Shown: positions 7,045 to 14,831, counted from the stretch's first letter. The stretch: DNA of 27,946 bases from Alphaproteobacteria bacterium (GCA_900767645.1 CAAFZY010000019.1:1-27946); one strand, 5' to 3'. Notes: generated by a model from the letters alone, not told the origin. Program-made: numbers and translations.

Positions 7045-7419
7045 TTACTCCCCACGCTCGGTTACGACAACAGTCATGCTGGAGAACGGTTTCAAAACTC
7101 GTGCTCCGCGACCACGACCGCGTGCGTGCATACGTTTCATTACAATGCCTTTACCGACAAACGCTTCACTAACGATTAATTTATCAATATTAAGGCTGTG
7201 GTTATTTTCAGCATTGGCAATTGCAGATTGCAAAACAGCCAACGCTACTTTTGCGATTCTCTTCTTAGAGAAAGTAAGCTCAGCAACAGCTTTTTCTGCT
7301 GCCAGACCGCGGATAGACTGTGCAACCAAGTTCAGTTTACGCGGGCTGGTGCGGATAGAGTTGCATACGGCCATAGCCTGATTTTGAGCTACTCTTCTTG
7401 CATCTTTAGTTTTTCCCAT
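7045..7419 (-). CDS. rplV: 50S ribosomal protein L22 (uL22)
   Basis: This 124-residue protein has the L22 fold markers SIRTSPRKLNLVAQSIRG, ALAVLQSAIANAENNHSLN and the C-terminal hairpin KRMHARGRGRGARVLKPFSS. That hairpin reaches into the exit tunnel. It lies two bases after rpsS and four before rpsC. Confidence 0.97.
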   Translation of the reverse strand: MGKTKDARRVAQNQAMAVCNSIRTSPRKLNLVAQSIRGLAAEKAVAELTFSKKRIAKVALAVLQSAIANAENNHSLNIDKLIVSEAFVGKGIVMKRMHARGRGRGARVLKPFSSMTVVVTERGE

Positions 7420-7421
7420 AA

Positions 7422-7700
7422 TTAACCTCTCTTAGCTGTTTTGTCTGCGGCGTGACCGTAGAAAGTACGGGTCGGTGCAAATTCACCAAACTTATGGCCA
7501 ACCATCTCCTCGGTAACAAGTACCGGAATAAATTTATGACCATTGTGAACGCCGAATGTTAAACCAACGAACTGCGGCAACATAGTGGAACGACGTGACC
7601 AAATTTTAATCACTTCATTACGACCTGAAGCTCTGGCTGTATCAGCCTTCTTAAGAAGATAGCCGTCAACAAAAGGTCCTTTCCATACGGAACGTGTCAT
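7422..7700 (-). CDS. rpsS: 30S ribosomal protein S19 (uS19)
   Basis: This 92-residue protein is standard S19: MTRSVWKGPFVDGYLLKKA, IKIWSRRSTMLPQFVGLTF and HNGHKFIPVLVTEEMVGHKF, then GEFAPTRTFYGHAADKTAKR. It sits in the 30S head near the A-site finger contact. It lies between rplB (gap 15) and rplV (gap 2). Confidence 0.98.
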   Translation of the reverse strand: MTRSVWKGPFVDGYLLKKADTARASGRNEVIKIWSRRSTMLPQFVGLTFGVHNGHKFIPVLVTEEMVGHKFGEFAPTRTFYGHAADKTAKRG

Positions 7701-7715
7701 TAGCTTTTCTCCTTA

Positions 7716-8549
7716 TTATTTCTTGTTATCATGACGAGATCTCATAATAAAGCGATCTGTCTTCTTGTTAGAACGAGTCTTAGCACCCTTAGTAGGTTTA
7801 CCCCAAGGTGTAACCGGATGACGGCCGCCTGAGGTTCTGCCTTCACCACCACCGTGCGGGTGGTCAACCGGGTTCATCGCAACACCGCGAACAATCGGTC
7901 TGATACCCAACCAACGTGAGCGACCGGCTTTGCCGAGTGATTTGTTCTGATTATCCGGATTGGATACGGCACCAACAGTTGCCAAGCATTCCTCACGAAC
8001 AATTCTGAGTTCGCCGGAACTTAATTTAAGTTGAGCATAACCGGCATCTTTACCCACAACCTGAGCATAGCAGCCTGCAGAACGAACAAGTTGTCCGCCT
8101 TTGCCTACTTTTAACTCAACGTTGTGAACAATGGTACCGATAGGCATACTCTTCAAAGGCATAGCATTACCCGGTTTGATATCAGCTTTTGCCGAAGCAA
8201 TAACTTTATCACCGGCTTTCAGTCTTTGCGGAGCCAAAATATAAGCCACTTCGCCATCTTCATACTTAATTAAAGCGATGAAAGAAGTACGGTTAGGATC
8301 ATATTCAATCCGCTCAACTGTTGCTTCGCAGTCAAATTTGTTGCGCTTAAAGTCGATAACTCTCAGCTTGCGCTTATGTCCGCCGCCGATTCTCCGACTT
8401 GTAACATGTCCGAAATTATCACGCCCACCTGTTTTGGTCAAACCAACCGTTAACGTTTTTTCCGGTGCACCTTTGTACAATTCGCTTCTGTCAACGATAA
8501 TCAGCTGACGAAGCCCCGGAGATGTGGGCTTAAATGTTTTTAAAGCCAT
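7716..8549 (-). CDS. rplB: 50S ribosomal protein L2 (uL2)
   Basis: This 277-residue L2 has the full family length. The middle contains the SH3-like and OB-fold RNA-binding parts. The C-terminus carries RGVAMNPVDHPHGGGEGRTS, including the conserved His needed for peptidyl-transferase assembly, then GRHPVTPWGKPTKGAKTR. It binds 23S rRNA at the subunit interface. The gene starts two bases after rplW. Confidence 0.98.
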   Translation of the reverse strand: MALKTFKPTSPGLRQLIIVDRSELYKGAPEKTLTVGLTKTGGRDNFGHVTSRRIGGGHKRKLRVIDFKRNKFDCEATVERIEYDPNRTSFIALIKYEDGEVAYILAPQRLKAGDKVIASAKADIKPGNAMPLKSMPIGTIVHNVELKVGKGGQLVRSAGCYAQVVGKDAGYAQLKLSSGELRIVREECLATVGAVSNPDNQNKSLGKAGRSRWLGIRPIVRGVAMNPVDHPHGGGEGRTSGGRHPVTPWGKPTKGAKTRSNKKTDRFIMRSRHDNKK

Positions 8550-8551
8550 GA

Positions 8552-8872
8552 TTAAATTCCTGTTGTAACATCAATATTTTGACCATCGGCAAGAGTAACA
8601 ACTGCTTTCTTGAAGTCTGAGCGAACGCCTTCATGACCGCGGAAAGTTTTTGTTTTGCCGAACTGACGAATGGTATTTACCTTATTTACCTTAACGTTAA
8701 AGATTGCTTCAACAGCAGCTTTAACTTCATCTTTGCTGGCAGAAAGCGGAACCATAAAGGTTACTTTGCCGGCTTCAGATGAAACCATAGATTTTTCGGT
8801 AATTACCGGACGAACCAATGTATCATACATTTGTGTGGTTACGTTGTTTGATTTTTTAAGACTTTTTACCAT
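8552..8872 (-). CDS. rplW: 50S ribosomal protein L23 (uL23)
   Basis: This 106-residue protein shows YDTLVRPVITEKSM and FNVKVNKVNTIRQFGKTKTF, the L23 core at the tunnel exit where trigger factor and SRP bind. I place the start at 8872 (MVKSLKKS): a GGAGGAGAG binding site lies upstream and the ATG overlaps the end of rplD by seven bases (ATGGTAA). Eight in-frame codons further upstream are open but would remove that binding site. Confidence 0.95.
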   Translation of the reverse strand: MVKSLKKSNNVTTQMYDTLVRPVITEKSMVSSEAGKVTFMVPLSASKDEVKAAVEAIFNVKVNKVNTIRQFGKTKTFRGHEGVRSDFKKAVVTLADGQNIDVTTGI

Positions 8873-9489
8873 TTTAATCTCTCCTCCAAGCAACTAACCG
8901 CATCTTTAGTCAATACAAGTTTGTCCTTTTTCAAGATGTCGTAAACATTGGCGCCGATTGTCGGCAAAACGTCAACGCCTGCGATATTGCGGCTTGCCAA
9001 TGCAAAGTTTACATCTACTGACTTGCCGTCAATAACCAAGCAATTGTTCAAACCGCAAGCCGCCAATTTGTTTTGCAAATCTTTGGTTTTCGGAGCTGAC
9101 AATTTAGCTTCGTCAATAACAACAAGGTTGCCCTCTTTGGCTTTTGCCGAAAGAGCAGTTTTCAAACCGAGTTTTCTGAACTTTTTGGTCAGATCATGCG
9201 AGTGGTCGCGAACAACCGGACCAAACACGATACCGCCTTTACGGAACTGAGTACCCTTACGAGAACCTTGACGAGCATTACCGCTGCCTTTTTGCTTAAA
9301 CGGTTTAGCCGGAGTCAAAGCAACGTCGGAACGTCCTTTAGTCTGGTGAGTACCAGCCTGTTGGCGGGCGAGCTGCCACAAAACAACACGGTGTAAAATA
9401 TCGGCGCGAACTTCCAATCCGAAAATCGAATCATCAAGCTCAATGGTGCCAACATTTTTATTTTCTAAATTTAAGATGTCCTGTTTCAT
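8866..9489 (-). CDS. rplD: 50S ribosomal protein L4 (uL4)
   Basis: This 207-residue protein has the L4 extended loop (KPFKQKGSGNARQGSRKGTQ, followed by RKGGIVFGPVVRDHS), which lines the exit tunnel, and the C-terminal domain ending in LVLTKDAVSCLEERLKW. In E. coli L4 also represses its own operon through the S10 leader; this operon has a leader of roughly 150 bases, so similar control is possible but unproven. The end overlaps the rplW start. Confidence 0.97.
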   Translation of the reverse strand: MKQDILNLENKNVGTIELDDSIFGLEVRADILHRVVLWQLARQQAGTHQTKGRSDVALTPAKPFKQKGSGNARQGSRKGTQFRKGGIVFGPVVRDHSHDLTKKFRKLGLKTALSAKAKEGNLVVIDEAKLSAPKTKDLQNKLAACGLNNCLVIDGKSVDVNFALASRNIAGVDVLPTIGANVYDILKKDKLVLTKDAVSCLEERLKW

Positions 9490-9508
9490 AATTTAATTCC
9501 TTATAATC

Positions 9509-10231
9509 TTATGCATTCTCAGCTGAAACTTCAGCTTTAACTGCAACAGGTTCATCAACTTTTTTCAATCCGGCAGGCATCGGCAACTGTACGTTAGCTG
9601 CTTTTTTAACTGCATCGGTAATTCTGACCCAGGTATTTTCAGAACCCGGAACAGCACCTTTAACCATGAGCAAGCCTTTAGCAGCATCAACGGCAACAAC
9701 TTTAAGGTTTTGAACGGTAACGCGTTCCGCACCCATATGTCCGGCCATCTTTTTGCCTTTAAATACTTTACCCGGATCTTGTCTTTGACCGGTAGAACCA
9801 TGTGAACGGTGAGAAACCGACACACCGTGAGTAGCTTCCAAACCGGCAAAGTTGTGACGCTTCATAACGCCGGCAAAGCCTTTACCGATTGAAGTAGAGC
9901 AAACATCAACATATTGCCCCGCAACAAAGTGTTCTACTGATAATTCATTACCGACCGACAAAAGACAATCTTCAGATACTCTGAATTCGCCGAGTTTCTT
10001 TTTCGGTTCGGTGTTAGCTTTTGCAAAATGTCCCTTGAGAGGTTTGGACACATTTTTAGCCTTAACGGCGCCGGTACCTAATTGAACGGCAGTATATCCA
10101 TCTTTCTCGGTCGTCTTAACTGCAATAACTTTCAAGCCGTCAACGCTCAATACCGTAACCGGAACATGAGTGCCGTCTGCTTCAAAGATGCGGGACATTC
10201 CCAATTTTTTTGCGATCAGACCTGTACGCAT
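9509..10231 (-). CDS. rplC: 50S ribosomal protein L3 (uL3)
   Basis: This 240-residue L3 begins MRTGLIAKKLGMSRIFEADG. It contains the loop HRSHGSTGQRQDPGKVFKGK and KMAGHMGAERVTVQNLKVV; the Gln in GQRQDPG is the position methylated by PrmB in E. coli. A C-terminal extension of about 25 residues rich in Ala, Lys and Glu (VDEPVAVKAEVSAENA) goes beyond the usual end. The ATG at 10231 has an AAGGA binding site; a TTG six codons upstream is in frame but less likely. Confidence 0.97.
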   Translation of the reverse strand: MRTGLIAKKLGMSRIFEADGTHVPVTVLSVDGLKVIAVKTTEKDGYTAVQLGTGAVKAKNVSKPLKGHFAKANTEPKKKLGEFRVSEDCLLSVGNELSVEHFVAGQYVDVCSTSIGKGFAGVMKRHNFAGLEATHGVSVSHRSHGSTGQRQDPGKVFKGKKMAGHMGAERVTVQNLKVVAVDAAKGLLMVKGAVPGSENTWVRITDAVKKAANVQLPMPAGLKKVDEPVAVKAEVSAENA

Positions 10232-10252
10232 TATTATTTTTCCTTCCAATTG

Positions 10253-10281
10253 GTTGACGTCTCATATTTCAAAACGCCAAC
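10253..10281 (-). other. RNA hairpin in the rpsJ-rplC intergenic gap
   Basis: In minus-strand RNA, GUUGGCGU and ACGUCAAC form an eight-base stem with one G-U pair and a 13-base loop. The plus strand would have an A-C mismatch at that place, so the hairpin is selected, if at all, in the mRNA. The 64-base gap holding it is the second widest in the operon. No U-tract follows. Confidence 0.45.
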
Positions 10282-10295
10282 ATTAAGATTTATTA

Positions 10296-10607
10296 TTACA
10301 ATTTGATTTCTACATTAACGCCGGCGGCCAAATCAAGCTTCATCAAAGCATCAACCGTCTGCGGTGTAGGATCTACAATATCCAGAAGTCTTTTGTGAGT
10401 ACGGATTTCAAACTGCTCGCGCGATTTTTTATCAACGTGCGGAGAACGGTTTACCGTAAACTTTTCAATTCTGGTCGGCAGAGGAATAGGTCCTCTTACA
10501 TTTGCCCCGGTTCTTTTGGCTGTGTGCACAATCTCTTTAGTGGAAAGATCAAGCAAACGATGGTCAAAAGCCTTGAGGCGAATTCTGATATTTTGGGTTT
10601 CCATCAT
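10296..10607 (-). CDS. rpsJ: 30S ribosomal protein S10 (uS10)
   Basis: This 103-residue protein is S10: QNIRIRLKAFDHRLLDLSTK, then GANVRGPIPLPTRIEKFTVN and SREQFEIRTHKRLLDIVDPT. S10 is also NusE, the partner of NusB in transcription antitermination. It is the first gene of the ribosomal operon. The usual upstream genes rpsL, rpsG, fusA and tuf are not next to it; a promoter and leader region lie there instead. Confidence 0.98.
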   Translation of the reverse strand: MMETQNIRIRLKAFDHRLLDLSTKEIVHTAKRTGANVRGPIPLPTRIEKFTVNRSPHVDKKSREQFEIRTHKRLLDIVDPTPQTVDALMKLDLAAGVNVEIKL

Positions 10608-10772
10608 ATTTTTATTTTTCCCTATAACTAAACGGCAAAAGTCACCCTAACGGAACCCTGCCATTTACTTGTTAAAACTCCAGCAAACCATTCTATAGCA
10701 ACGATTTGCTCTATATTTTATATTTAACATCACCAGAGCTTGTTAAAGGCTCTGAACAAACGTTGTGAAGCG

Positions 10773-10801
10773 CTTATAACATAAGCCGTAACACATTGCA
10801 A
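10773..10801 (-). promoter_or_regulatory. Promoter of the S10-spc ribosomal operon
   Basis: On the minus strand TTGCAA (10801-10796) and TATAAG (10778-10773) are separated by exactly 17 bases. Transcription would start near 10766, giving a leader of roughly 160 bases before rpsJ. It is the best sigma-70-like match upstream of rpsJ. Confidence 0.6.
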
Positions 10802-10896
10802 GAGAAAAATGCACAAAAAATGAAAAAAAGATTAACGTCGCAAAAGCTTACTCCGACTCTGTTTGAATCGCCTCAACGATTCGTTTTATTAACTGT

Positions 10897-10926
10897 TTTG
10901 AGTCTATTTTCACTAATTTGAGTCTA
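10897..10926. repeat. Pair of direct repeats TTTGAGTCTA, 20 bp apart
   Basis: Two identical ten-base copies start at 10897 and 10917. A spacing of 20 bp is about two helical turns, so a dimeric regulator could bind both on one face. They lie about 85-110 bases upstream of the gene at 11009. Confidence 0.45.
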
Positions 10927-11008
10927 ATTATTACCTTAACCAAAGTTGTATTTAATTTTGCTCATCACAGAATATGTATATTGCATATATTTTTAAAGGA
11001 TGTCACTC

Positions 11009-11437
11009 ATGAAAAAAATATTTATCGCATCACTGTGCTTTGCTTTTCCGGCTTTGGCTCAAGCTCCCACTGTTGTTTACGGCGCGGCGGCAACAGCAAA
11101 CGGCGCTACCGATTCATATACAGTAACACAGCCGGCGGATGCACCCAACCCTTTGGGAAACCCGATAGTCATCGCTCCGCAAACTCAGTATGAAACTCCA
11201 TCGCTTCAAACACAACCGATAGCGGAAAAGCCGCAACCCGACATCATTAATCAAAGCGCACCGCAAAATCCGGCGCCTTTTTCAGAATCACCCAAACAAG
11301 AAAATTCACAAATTCAAAACACGCTTTATCAGGGTGGCAATCGCATATATGATGTTCAATCATTTCCGCTAAGCGACGTTAAAACCGTTACCGAACCTAA
11401 CATTCAGCCGACAATAAGCACCTACCCCGAATATTAA
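11009..11437 (+). CDS. Small Pro/Gln-rich exported protein, unknown function
   Basis: The 142-residue product has a clear Sec signal peptide (MKKIFIASLCFAFPALAQA, cleavage after AQA). The mature part is low in hydrophobics and rich in Pro, Gln, Asn, Thr and Ser, with no Cys, which suggests an extended periplasmic or envelope-associated chain. The ATG at 11009 has AAGGA eight bases upstream; the in-frame ATG at 11000 overlaps that site and is less likely. Its TAA stop overlaps the trmB stop tail-to-tail at 11434-11437. No known family is recognised, and no partner gene lies beside it. Confidence 0.7.
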   Translation: MKKIFIASLCFAFPALAQAPTVVYGAAATANGATDSYTVTQPADAPNPLGNPIVIAPQTQYETPSLQTQPIAEKPQPDIINQSAPQNPAPFSESPKQENSQIQNTLYQGGNRIYDVQSFPLSDVKTVTEPNIQPTISTYPEY

Positions 11438-12159
11438 ATACGCTCGTAATCAAAAAATACCGGCTTACGCCCTTCGCGCAACGCCTTTTGCTGATATTTG
11501 GTTTCGACCCAATCAGCCGGCGGATTGCGCCAATCATCAGAACATTTTGCCGTCCATTTAAAATCCGGACACTCGTGCATTGTTCTTAATGTCCACGCTT
11601 TATATACTTTATGATCGGTTGCTATACGTAAAATGCCGCCTTTACGGATAATTCGAGCCAACTCTTTAAGATTGTCACAATTTACAAAGCGGCGCGAAGC
11701 ATGGCGTTTCTTCGGCCACGGATCAGGAAACAACAAAAACACCTTATCGGCAAACCCATCCGGAATTTTTTGAAACAGCAATCTGGCGTCATCGGCAAAA
11801 ACCCTCACATTGTCTTCGCGTTCCGGCAATAAATTAATATCGTCGGGCAAATCAGCCCCCTGTTTAATTCCGGTTAAAAGCGAGAGCAAATTAGCAATTC
11901 CGTTTTGAAAAACTTCCAACCCGATAAACCCTATATCCGGATTGCGCTTAGCCTGCTCCGCCAAATGCACCCCATCGCCGAAACCTATTTCCAAATAAAC
12001 TTTATCAACCGGTTTTCCAAACAGAGTTTGCTTATTAAACACGGTACTTTCATCTATTTTTATTTTAGGCAAAAAGCGCTCCAGTAAAGTGCTTTTTGCT
12101 TTGCGAATAACACGTCCTTTGCGACGTCCGAAAAATTTAGGCTGATTGGCTTCTGTCAT
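11434..12159 (-). CDS. trmB: tRNA (guanine-N7-)-methyltransferase
   Basis: This 241-residue enzyme makes m7G at position 46 of tRNA variable loops using SAM. The SAM-binding motif is LEIGFGDGVHL; the family signature FLLFPDPWPKKRHASRRFVN follows, and ILRIATDHKVY lies in the last third. I choose the ATG at 12159 (MTEANQPKFF): the reading frame is open to 12198, but that stretch is occupied by a terminator hairpin and T-tract. The C-terminus overlaps the exported-protein gene on the other strand. In many alphaproteobacteria trmB follows the XRE regulator and metK; metK is absent here. Confidence 0.93.
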   Translation of the reverse strand: MTEANQPKFFGRRKGRVIRKAKSTLLERFLPKIKIDESTVFNKQTLFGKPVDKVYLEIGFGDGVHLAEQAKRNPDIGFIGLEVFQNGIANLLSLLTGIKQGADLPDDINLLPEREDNVRVFADDARLLFQKIPDGFADKVFLLFPDPWPKKRHASRRFVNCDNLKELARIIRKGGILRIATDHKVYKAWTLRTMHECPDFKWTAKCSDDWRNPPADWVETKYQQKALREGRKPVFFDYERI

Positions 12160-12194
12160 AAAAAAATGTTCCCACATTGTTAAATATGGGAACA
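12160..12194 (-). terminator. Intrinsic terminator or attenuator directly before trmB
   Basis: In minus-strand RNA a 12-base stem (12194-12183 with 12178-12167, one G-U pair) closes a UAAC loop and is followed by seven U residues. The next bases are the trmB ATG at 12159. On the plus strand the G-U becomes a C-A mismatch, so the orientation is minus. It ends the XRE transcript, and trmB would need read-through. Confidence 0.8.
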
Positions 12195-12225
12195 TCAATA
12201 AACTAAATCCGATTAATAATCAAGA

Positions 12226-12723
12226 TTATTCTTCTTCACTCGGCATTGTTGAGTTTGAAGTAGACATACTGATAATCAAATCAAACAAATGTTTGGCAAT
12301 GGTACGGTTGGTAATGCGGTAATAAGCACGCACCAACTCCAAAGTTTCTTTTCTGCTCATCGGATCCAAGTCCATTTCCTGATTTTCTTCAGCAAACAGA
12401 CAGGTTTCGTCATTTTCCGGAACCGTCAGCATCATCGGGCTTTTTTCCGCGGTATTTTTATCCATATCTTCAAAGAAAAAGTCCATCGGAACTTTCAGCA
12501 CGCGGCTGATATCCCACAAACGGCTTGCTCCCACACGGTTAAAGCCTTTTTCATATTTTTGAACCTGTTGGAACGTTAAACCCAATTTACGAGCCAAAAA
12601 TTGTTGGCTGTAACCCAATATAGTTCTGCGCAGACGAATACGGCTGCCAACGTGAACATCTACCGGATTAGGTGCACCATCGGCATCTCTGCCGCGAAGT
12701 GATTTAATTTTTTGAAAAACCAT
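12226..12723 (-). CDS. XRE-family helix-turn-helix transcriptional regulator
   Basis: This 165-residue protein has an N-terminal Cro/CI-type HTH (about residues 27-80): GSRIRLRRTILGYSQQFLAR, KLGLTFQQVQKYEKGFNRVG, ASRLWDISRVLKVPMDFFFE. A short acidic linker and a helical C-terminal segment (RKETLELVRAYYRITNRTIA) follow. The same HTH type is widespread in alphaproteobacteria and sits after lnt in many of them, upstream of metK. It has a promoter overlapping the end of lnt and a terminator downstream, so it can be expressed alone. Its targets are unknown. A binding site AAGGGGAAA precedes the ATG. Confidence 0.88.
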   Translation of the reverse strand: MVFQKIKSLRGRDADGAPNPVDVHVGSRIRLRRTILGYSQQFLARKLGLTFQQVQKYEKGFNRVGASRLWDISRVLKVPMDFFFEDMDKNTAEKSPMMLTVPENDETCLFAEENQEMDLDPMSRKETLELVRAYYRITNRTIAKHLFDLIISMSTSNSTMPSEEE

Positions 12724-12751
12724 GCTATTTCCCCTTCAATTAAACTATATG

Positions 12752-12781
12752 TATATAACCCTTTATAATTGCAAAAGTCAA
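12752..12781 (-). promoter_or_regulatory. Promoter of the XRE regulator gene
   Basis: On the minus strand TTGACT (12781-12776) and TATATA (12757-12752) are 18 bases apart. The -35 element overlaps the lnt stop codon. It would let the regulator be transcribed independently of the miaB-lnt operon. Confidence 0.5.
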
Positions 12782-14316
12782 CTGTTTTTTGACACCGTAT
12801 AATCAGGCAACCTTTTATATATGATTAAAACGCATAAAATCAATAGCATAAGTGCGTTTATGGTTTTGCCGCCGATACTACCATAAAATGTGGATATCTT
12901 TGAACGGTATGGTAATTTAACATCAATCACACTTTTTTTATTCAATGGGATATCTTTTAAAATTTCACCAATCGGACTGATTACAGCACTTATTCCTGAA
13001 TTAGCGCTGCGTACAATCGCGATTCCTTCTTCCACCGCCCGCATTTGCGCCGCAACCAAGTGCTGATAAGGTCCGGCGCTGTTGCCGTACCATCCGTCGT
13101 TGGTCAGAACAACCAGCCATTGCGGCGGATTATTACGGTCAATCACTTCGTCGGGAAAAATTATTTCATAGCAAATAAGAGCGCCGAAGGACGGAATTTT
13201 TTCAAGCTTTATATTCTTATATTTTTTACCCGTTCCAAAATCAGCAACCGCATTGGCAACCGGTCGCACCCACTCAGGTAAAAACCGCCGGAGCGGAACA
13301 TACTCCCCGAACGGAACCAAATGGTGTTTATCATAAAAACCGGCAACATCGCCGTTTTTATTCAAAACAAACATTGAGTTAAAATAATTATAATCATCTT
13401 GCGCGTCGCCCTGCCGCAATGCTCCGGTAATCAAATATCCGCGCGGCGGCACCGCTTGTAAAATTTTTTGTCTGTACGCGTTATCATAATCCAAACTGAA
13501 AGGCATTGCGGTTTCGCCCCACACCACCAAATCAACCTTATCCAACCCTGCTTCGGTACTCATATTTATATATTGGTAAAAATTATCTTCAAGCGATTCG
13601 CGGTTCCATTTCATCTGTTGCGGGATTGCCGGTTGCACCAAACGCACCGTAATATCGGAATCAAATTGCGGATAGGTACTAATCCGCCACGCGCCAAACC
13701 CAAGCAGCAACAGCGGAATCAAAACAAACGCCGCGCCGTATTTATTGCTTTTTCCACAAATATAACCGTATAAACTTCCGCACCAAACGAGCATTACAAA
13801 CGACAGTCCGTATGTGCCCCACAATGATGCGGTTTGAATAAACACCGGATGAAACGCCCACGCCGTCCCCAGCATATTCCACGGGAACCCCGTAAACATA
13901 AAGCCTCTGAGGCACTCCATCAACACCCACGCTGCCGCAAAACCGACAATCTTGCCGACAGTACCGACGCTAAAGCGCCACATAATAAACGGCAAAATCA
14001 TAAACAGTCCGAAAAACGCGCCGGACGCCGCCAAAGTAATCGGATAAAGCCAGCCGAAAGTTGTAATATCTATCAGTAACGCGTTGCCTACCCAATAAAA
14101 TCCGGCGGCAAAAAAGCCAAATCCGTAAAAATAGCCCAACGCTGCCGCTTGTTTATATGAAGTAAGCTTATTGCACAAAACCCACATGCCTGGCAGTATA
14201 AGCATAAAAAGTTGCCATAAGTACACCGGCGGAAAAACAAGCGACGAAAGCGCGCCGCCGAACAACGCCGTGATTTTATAGTGCCTTAACGGCGAATTTT
14301 TAAACTCCATAAGCAT
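12778..14316 (-). CDS. lnt: Apolipoprotein N-acyltransferase
   Basis: This 512-residue inner-membrane enzyme adds the third acyl chain to the N-terminal Cys of lipoproteins, the last step of their maturation in Gram-negatives. The first 210 residues hold about six transmembrane helices. The nitrilase domain follows, with the catalytic triad visible as Glu268 (WGETAMPF), Lys330 (YDKHHLVPFGEY) and Cys382 (GALICYEIIFP). A last helix lies near residues 485-500. The ATG is two bases after the ybeY stop, with AGGA at suitable spacing. Its substrates in this window probably include the lipoprotein at 25993-26130. Confidence 0.96.
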   Translation of the reverse strand: MLMEFKNSPLRHYKITALFGGALSSLVFPPVYLWQLFMLILPGMWVLCNKLTSYKQAAALGYFYGFGFFAAGFYWVGNALLIDITTFGWLYPITLAASGAFFGLFMILPFIMWRFSVGTVGKIVGFAAAWVLMECLRGFMFTGFPWNMLGTAWAFHPVFIQTASLWGTYGLSFVMLVWCGSLYGYICGKSNKYGAAFVLIPLLLLGFGAWRISTYPQFDSDITVRLVQPAIPQQMKWNRESLEDNFYQYINMSTEAGLDKVDLVVWGETAMPFSLDYDNAYRQKILQAVPPRGYLITGALRQGDAQDDYNYFNSMFVLNKNGDVAGFYDKHHLVPFGEYVPLRRFLPEWVRPVANAVADFGTGKKYKNIKLEKIPSFGALICYEIIFPDEVIDRNNPPQWLVVLTNDGWYGNSAGPYQHLVAAQMRAVEEGIAIVRSANSGISAVISPIGEILKDIPLNKKSVIDVKLPYRSKISTFYGSIGGKTINALMLLILCVLIIYKRLPDYTVSKNS

Positions 14317-14318
14317 TT

Positions 14319-14831
14319 TTATTCCTGATACGGATTGTCAATTTGCAAAGTCGCCAAAATATCAATTTCACGCTGTTCCATTTCAGCCCGTTCTTCCGGC
14401 TCAATGTGGTCGTAACCTAATATATGCAACATTCCGTGTGTCCACAAATGGCAAAAATGGTCACAAAACGAAACTTCAAGCTCTTCGGCTTCACGTTCCA
14501 TGGTTTCAAACGCCACAATCACATCGCCAAGCTCAACCTCCTCGCCGGAAGCGAGCATTTCATCAAAAGCATCATCGTCGACACCGGCAAACGACAACAC
14601 ATTGGTTGCTTTGTCCATACCGCGAAATTCTTTATTCAAGCGATGAACTTCATCATCATTACTCAAGCACAAGTTAAGCGAAAATTGCCTATCGGGAGAT
14701 AAAAAATCAACTTCGCCGCCCACGCGATTAATCACCGCGTCTTTAACCTTTTCAACAACGGCAGCAATATCCGCTATTGCCGCCGTCCAACGTTCGTCTT
14801 CAACGCTTAAATTAATTTTAACGTTGTTCAT
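14319..14831 (-). CDS. ybeY: Endoribonuclease YbeY, 16S rRNA 3'-end maturation
   Basis: This 170-residue single-domain metalloprotein has the zinc-binding motif THGMLHILGYDH (His132, His136, His142), and RLNKEFRGMDKATNVLSF upstream. YbeY acts in 16S rRNA 3' maturation and ribosome quality control. I start it at MNNVKINLS (14831), which overlaps the end of phoH by 14 bases with AGGAAA directly upstream. A longer in-frame reading to 14873 lies inside phoH and is unlikely. The coupling with phoH and lnt is the normal proteobacterial order. Confidence 0.95.
   Translation of the reverse strand: MNNVKINLSVEDERWTAAIADIAAVVEKVKDAVINRVGGEVDFLSPDRQFSLNLCLSNDDEVHRLNKEFRGMDKATNVLSFAGVDDDAFDEMLASGEEVELGDVIVAFETMEREAEELEVSFCDHFCHLWTHGMLHILGYDHIEPEERAEMEQREIDILATLQIDNPYQE

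Larger units (their letters stand above)
10608..11008. promoter_or_regulatory. 400-bp divergent control region between rpsJ and the exported-protein gene
   Basis: No credible gene lies in this stretch. On the rpsJ side it holds a promoter (10773-10801) and a leader of roughly 150 bases with two possible hairpins. AGCAAA (10682-10687) can pair with TTTGCT (10705-10710), and CAGAGC (10734-10739) with GCTCTG (10749-10754). On the other side are a short inverted repeat (GAATCG 10865-10870 with CGATTC 10877-10882) and two direct repeats of TTTGAGTCTA (10897-10906 and 10917-10926). I could not place a convincing promoter for the plus-strand gene. Confidence 0.55.

Noticed and set aside
10865..10890. 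GAATCG-N6-CGATTC followed by GTTTTATT as a plus-strand terminator
   Set aside because: The stem is short, and no plus-strand gene precedes it; kept only as an inverted repeat in the control region.
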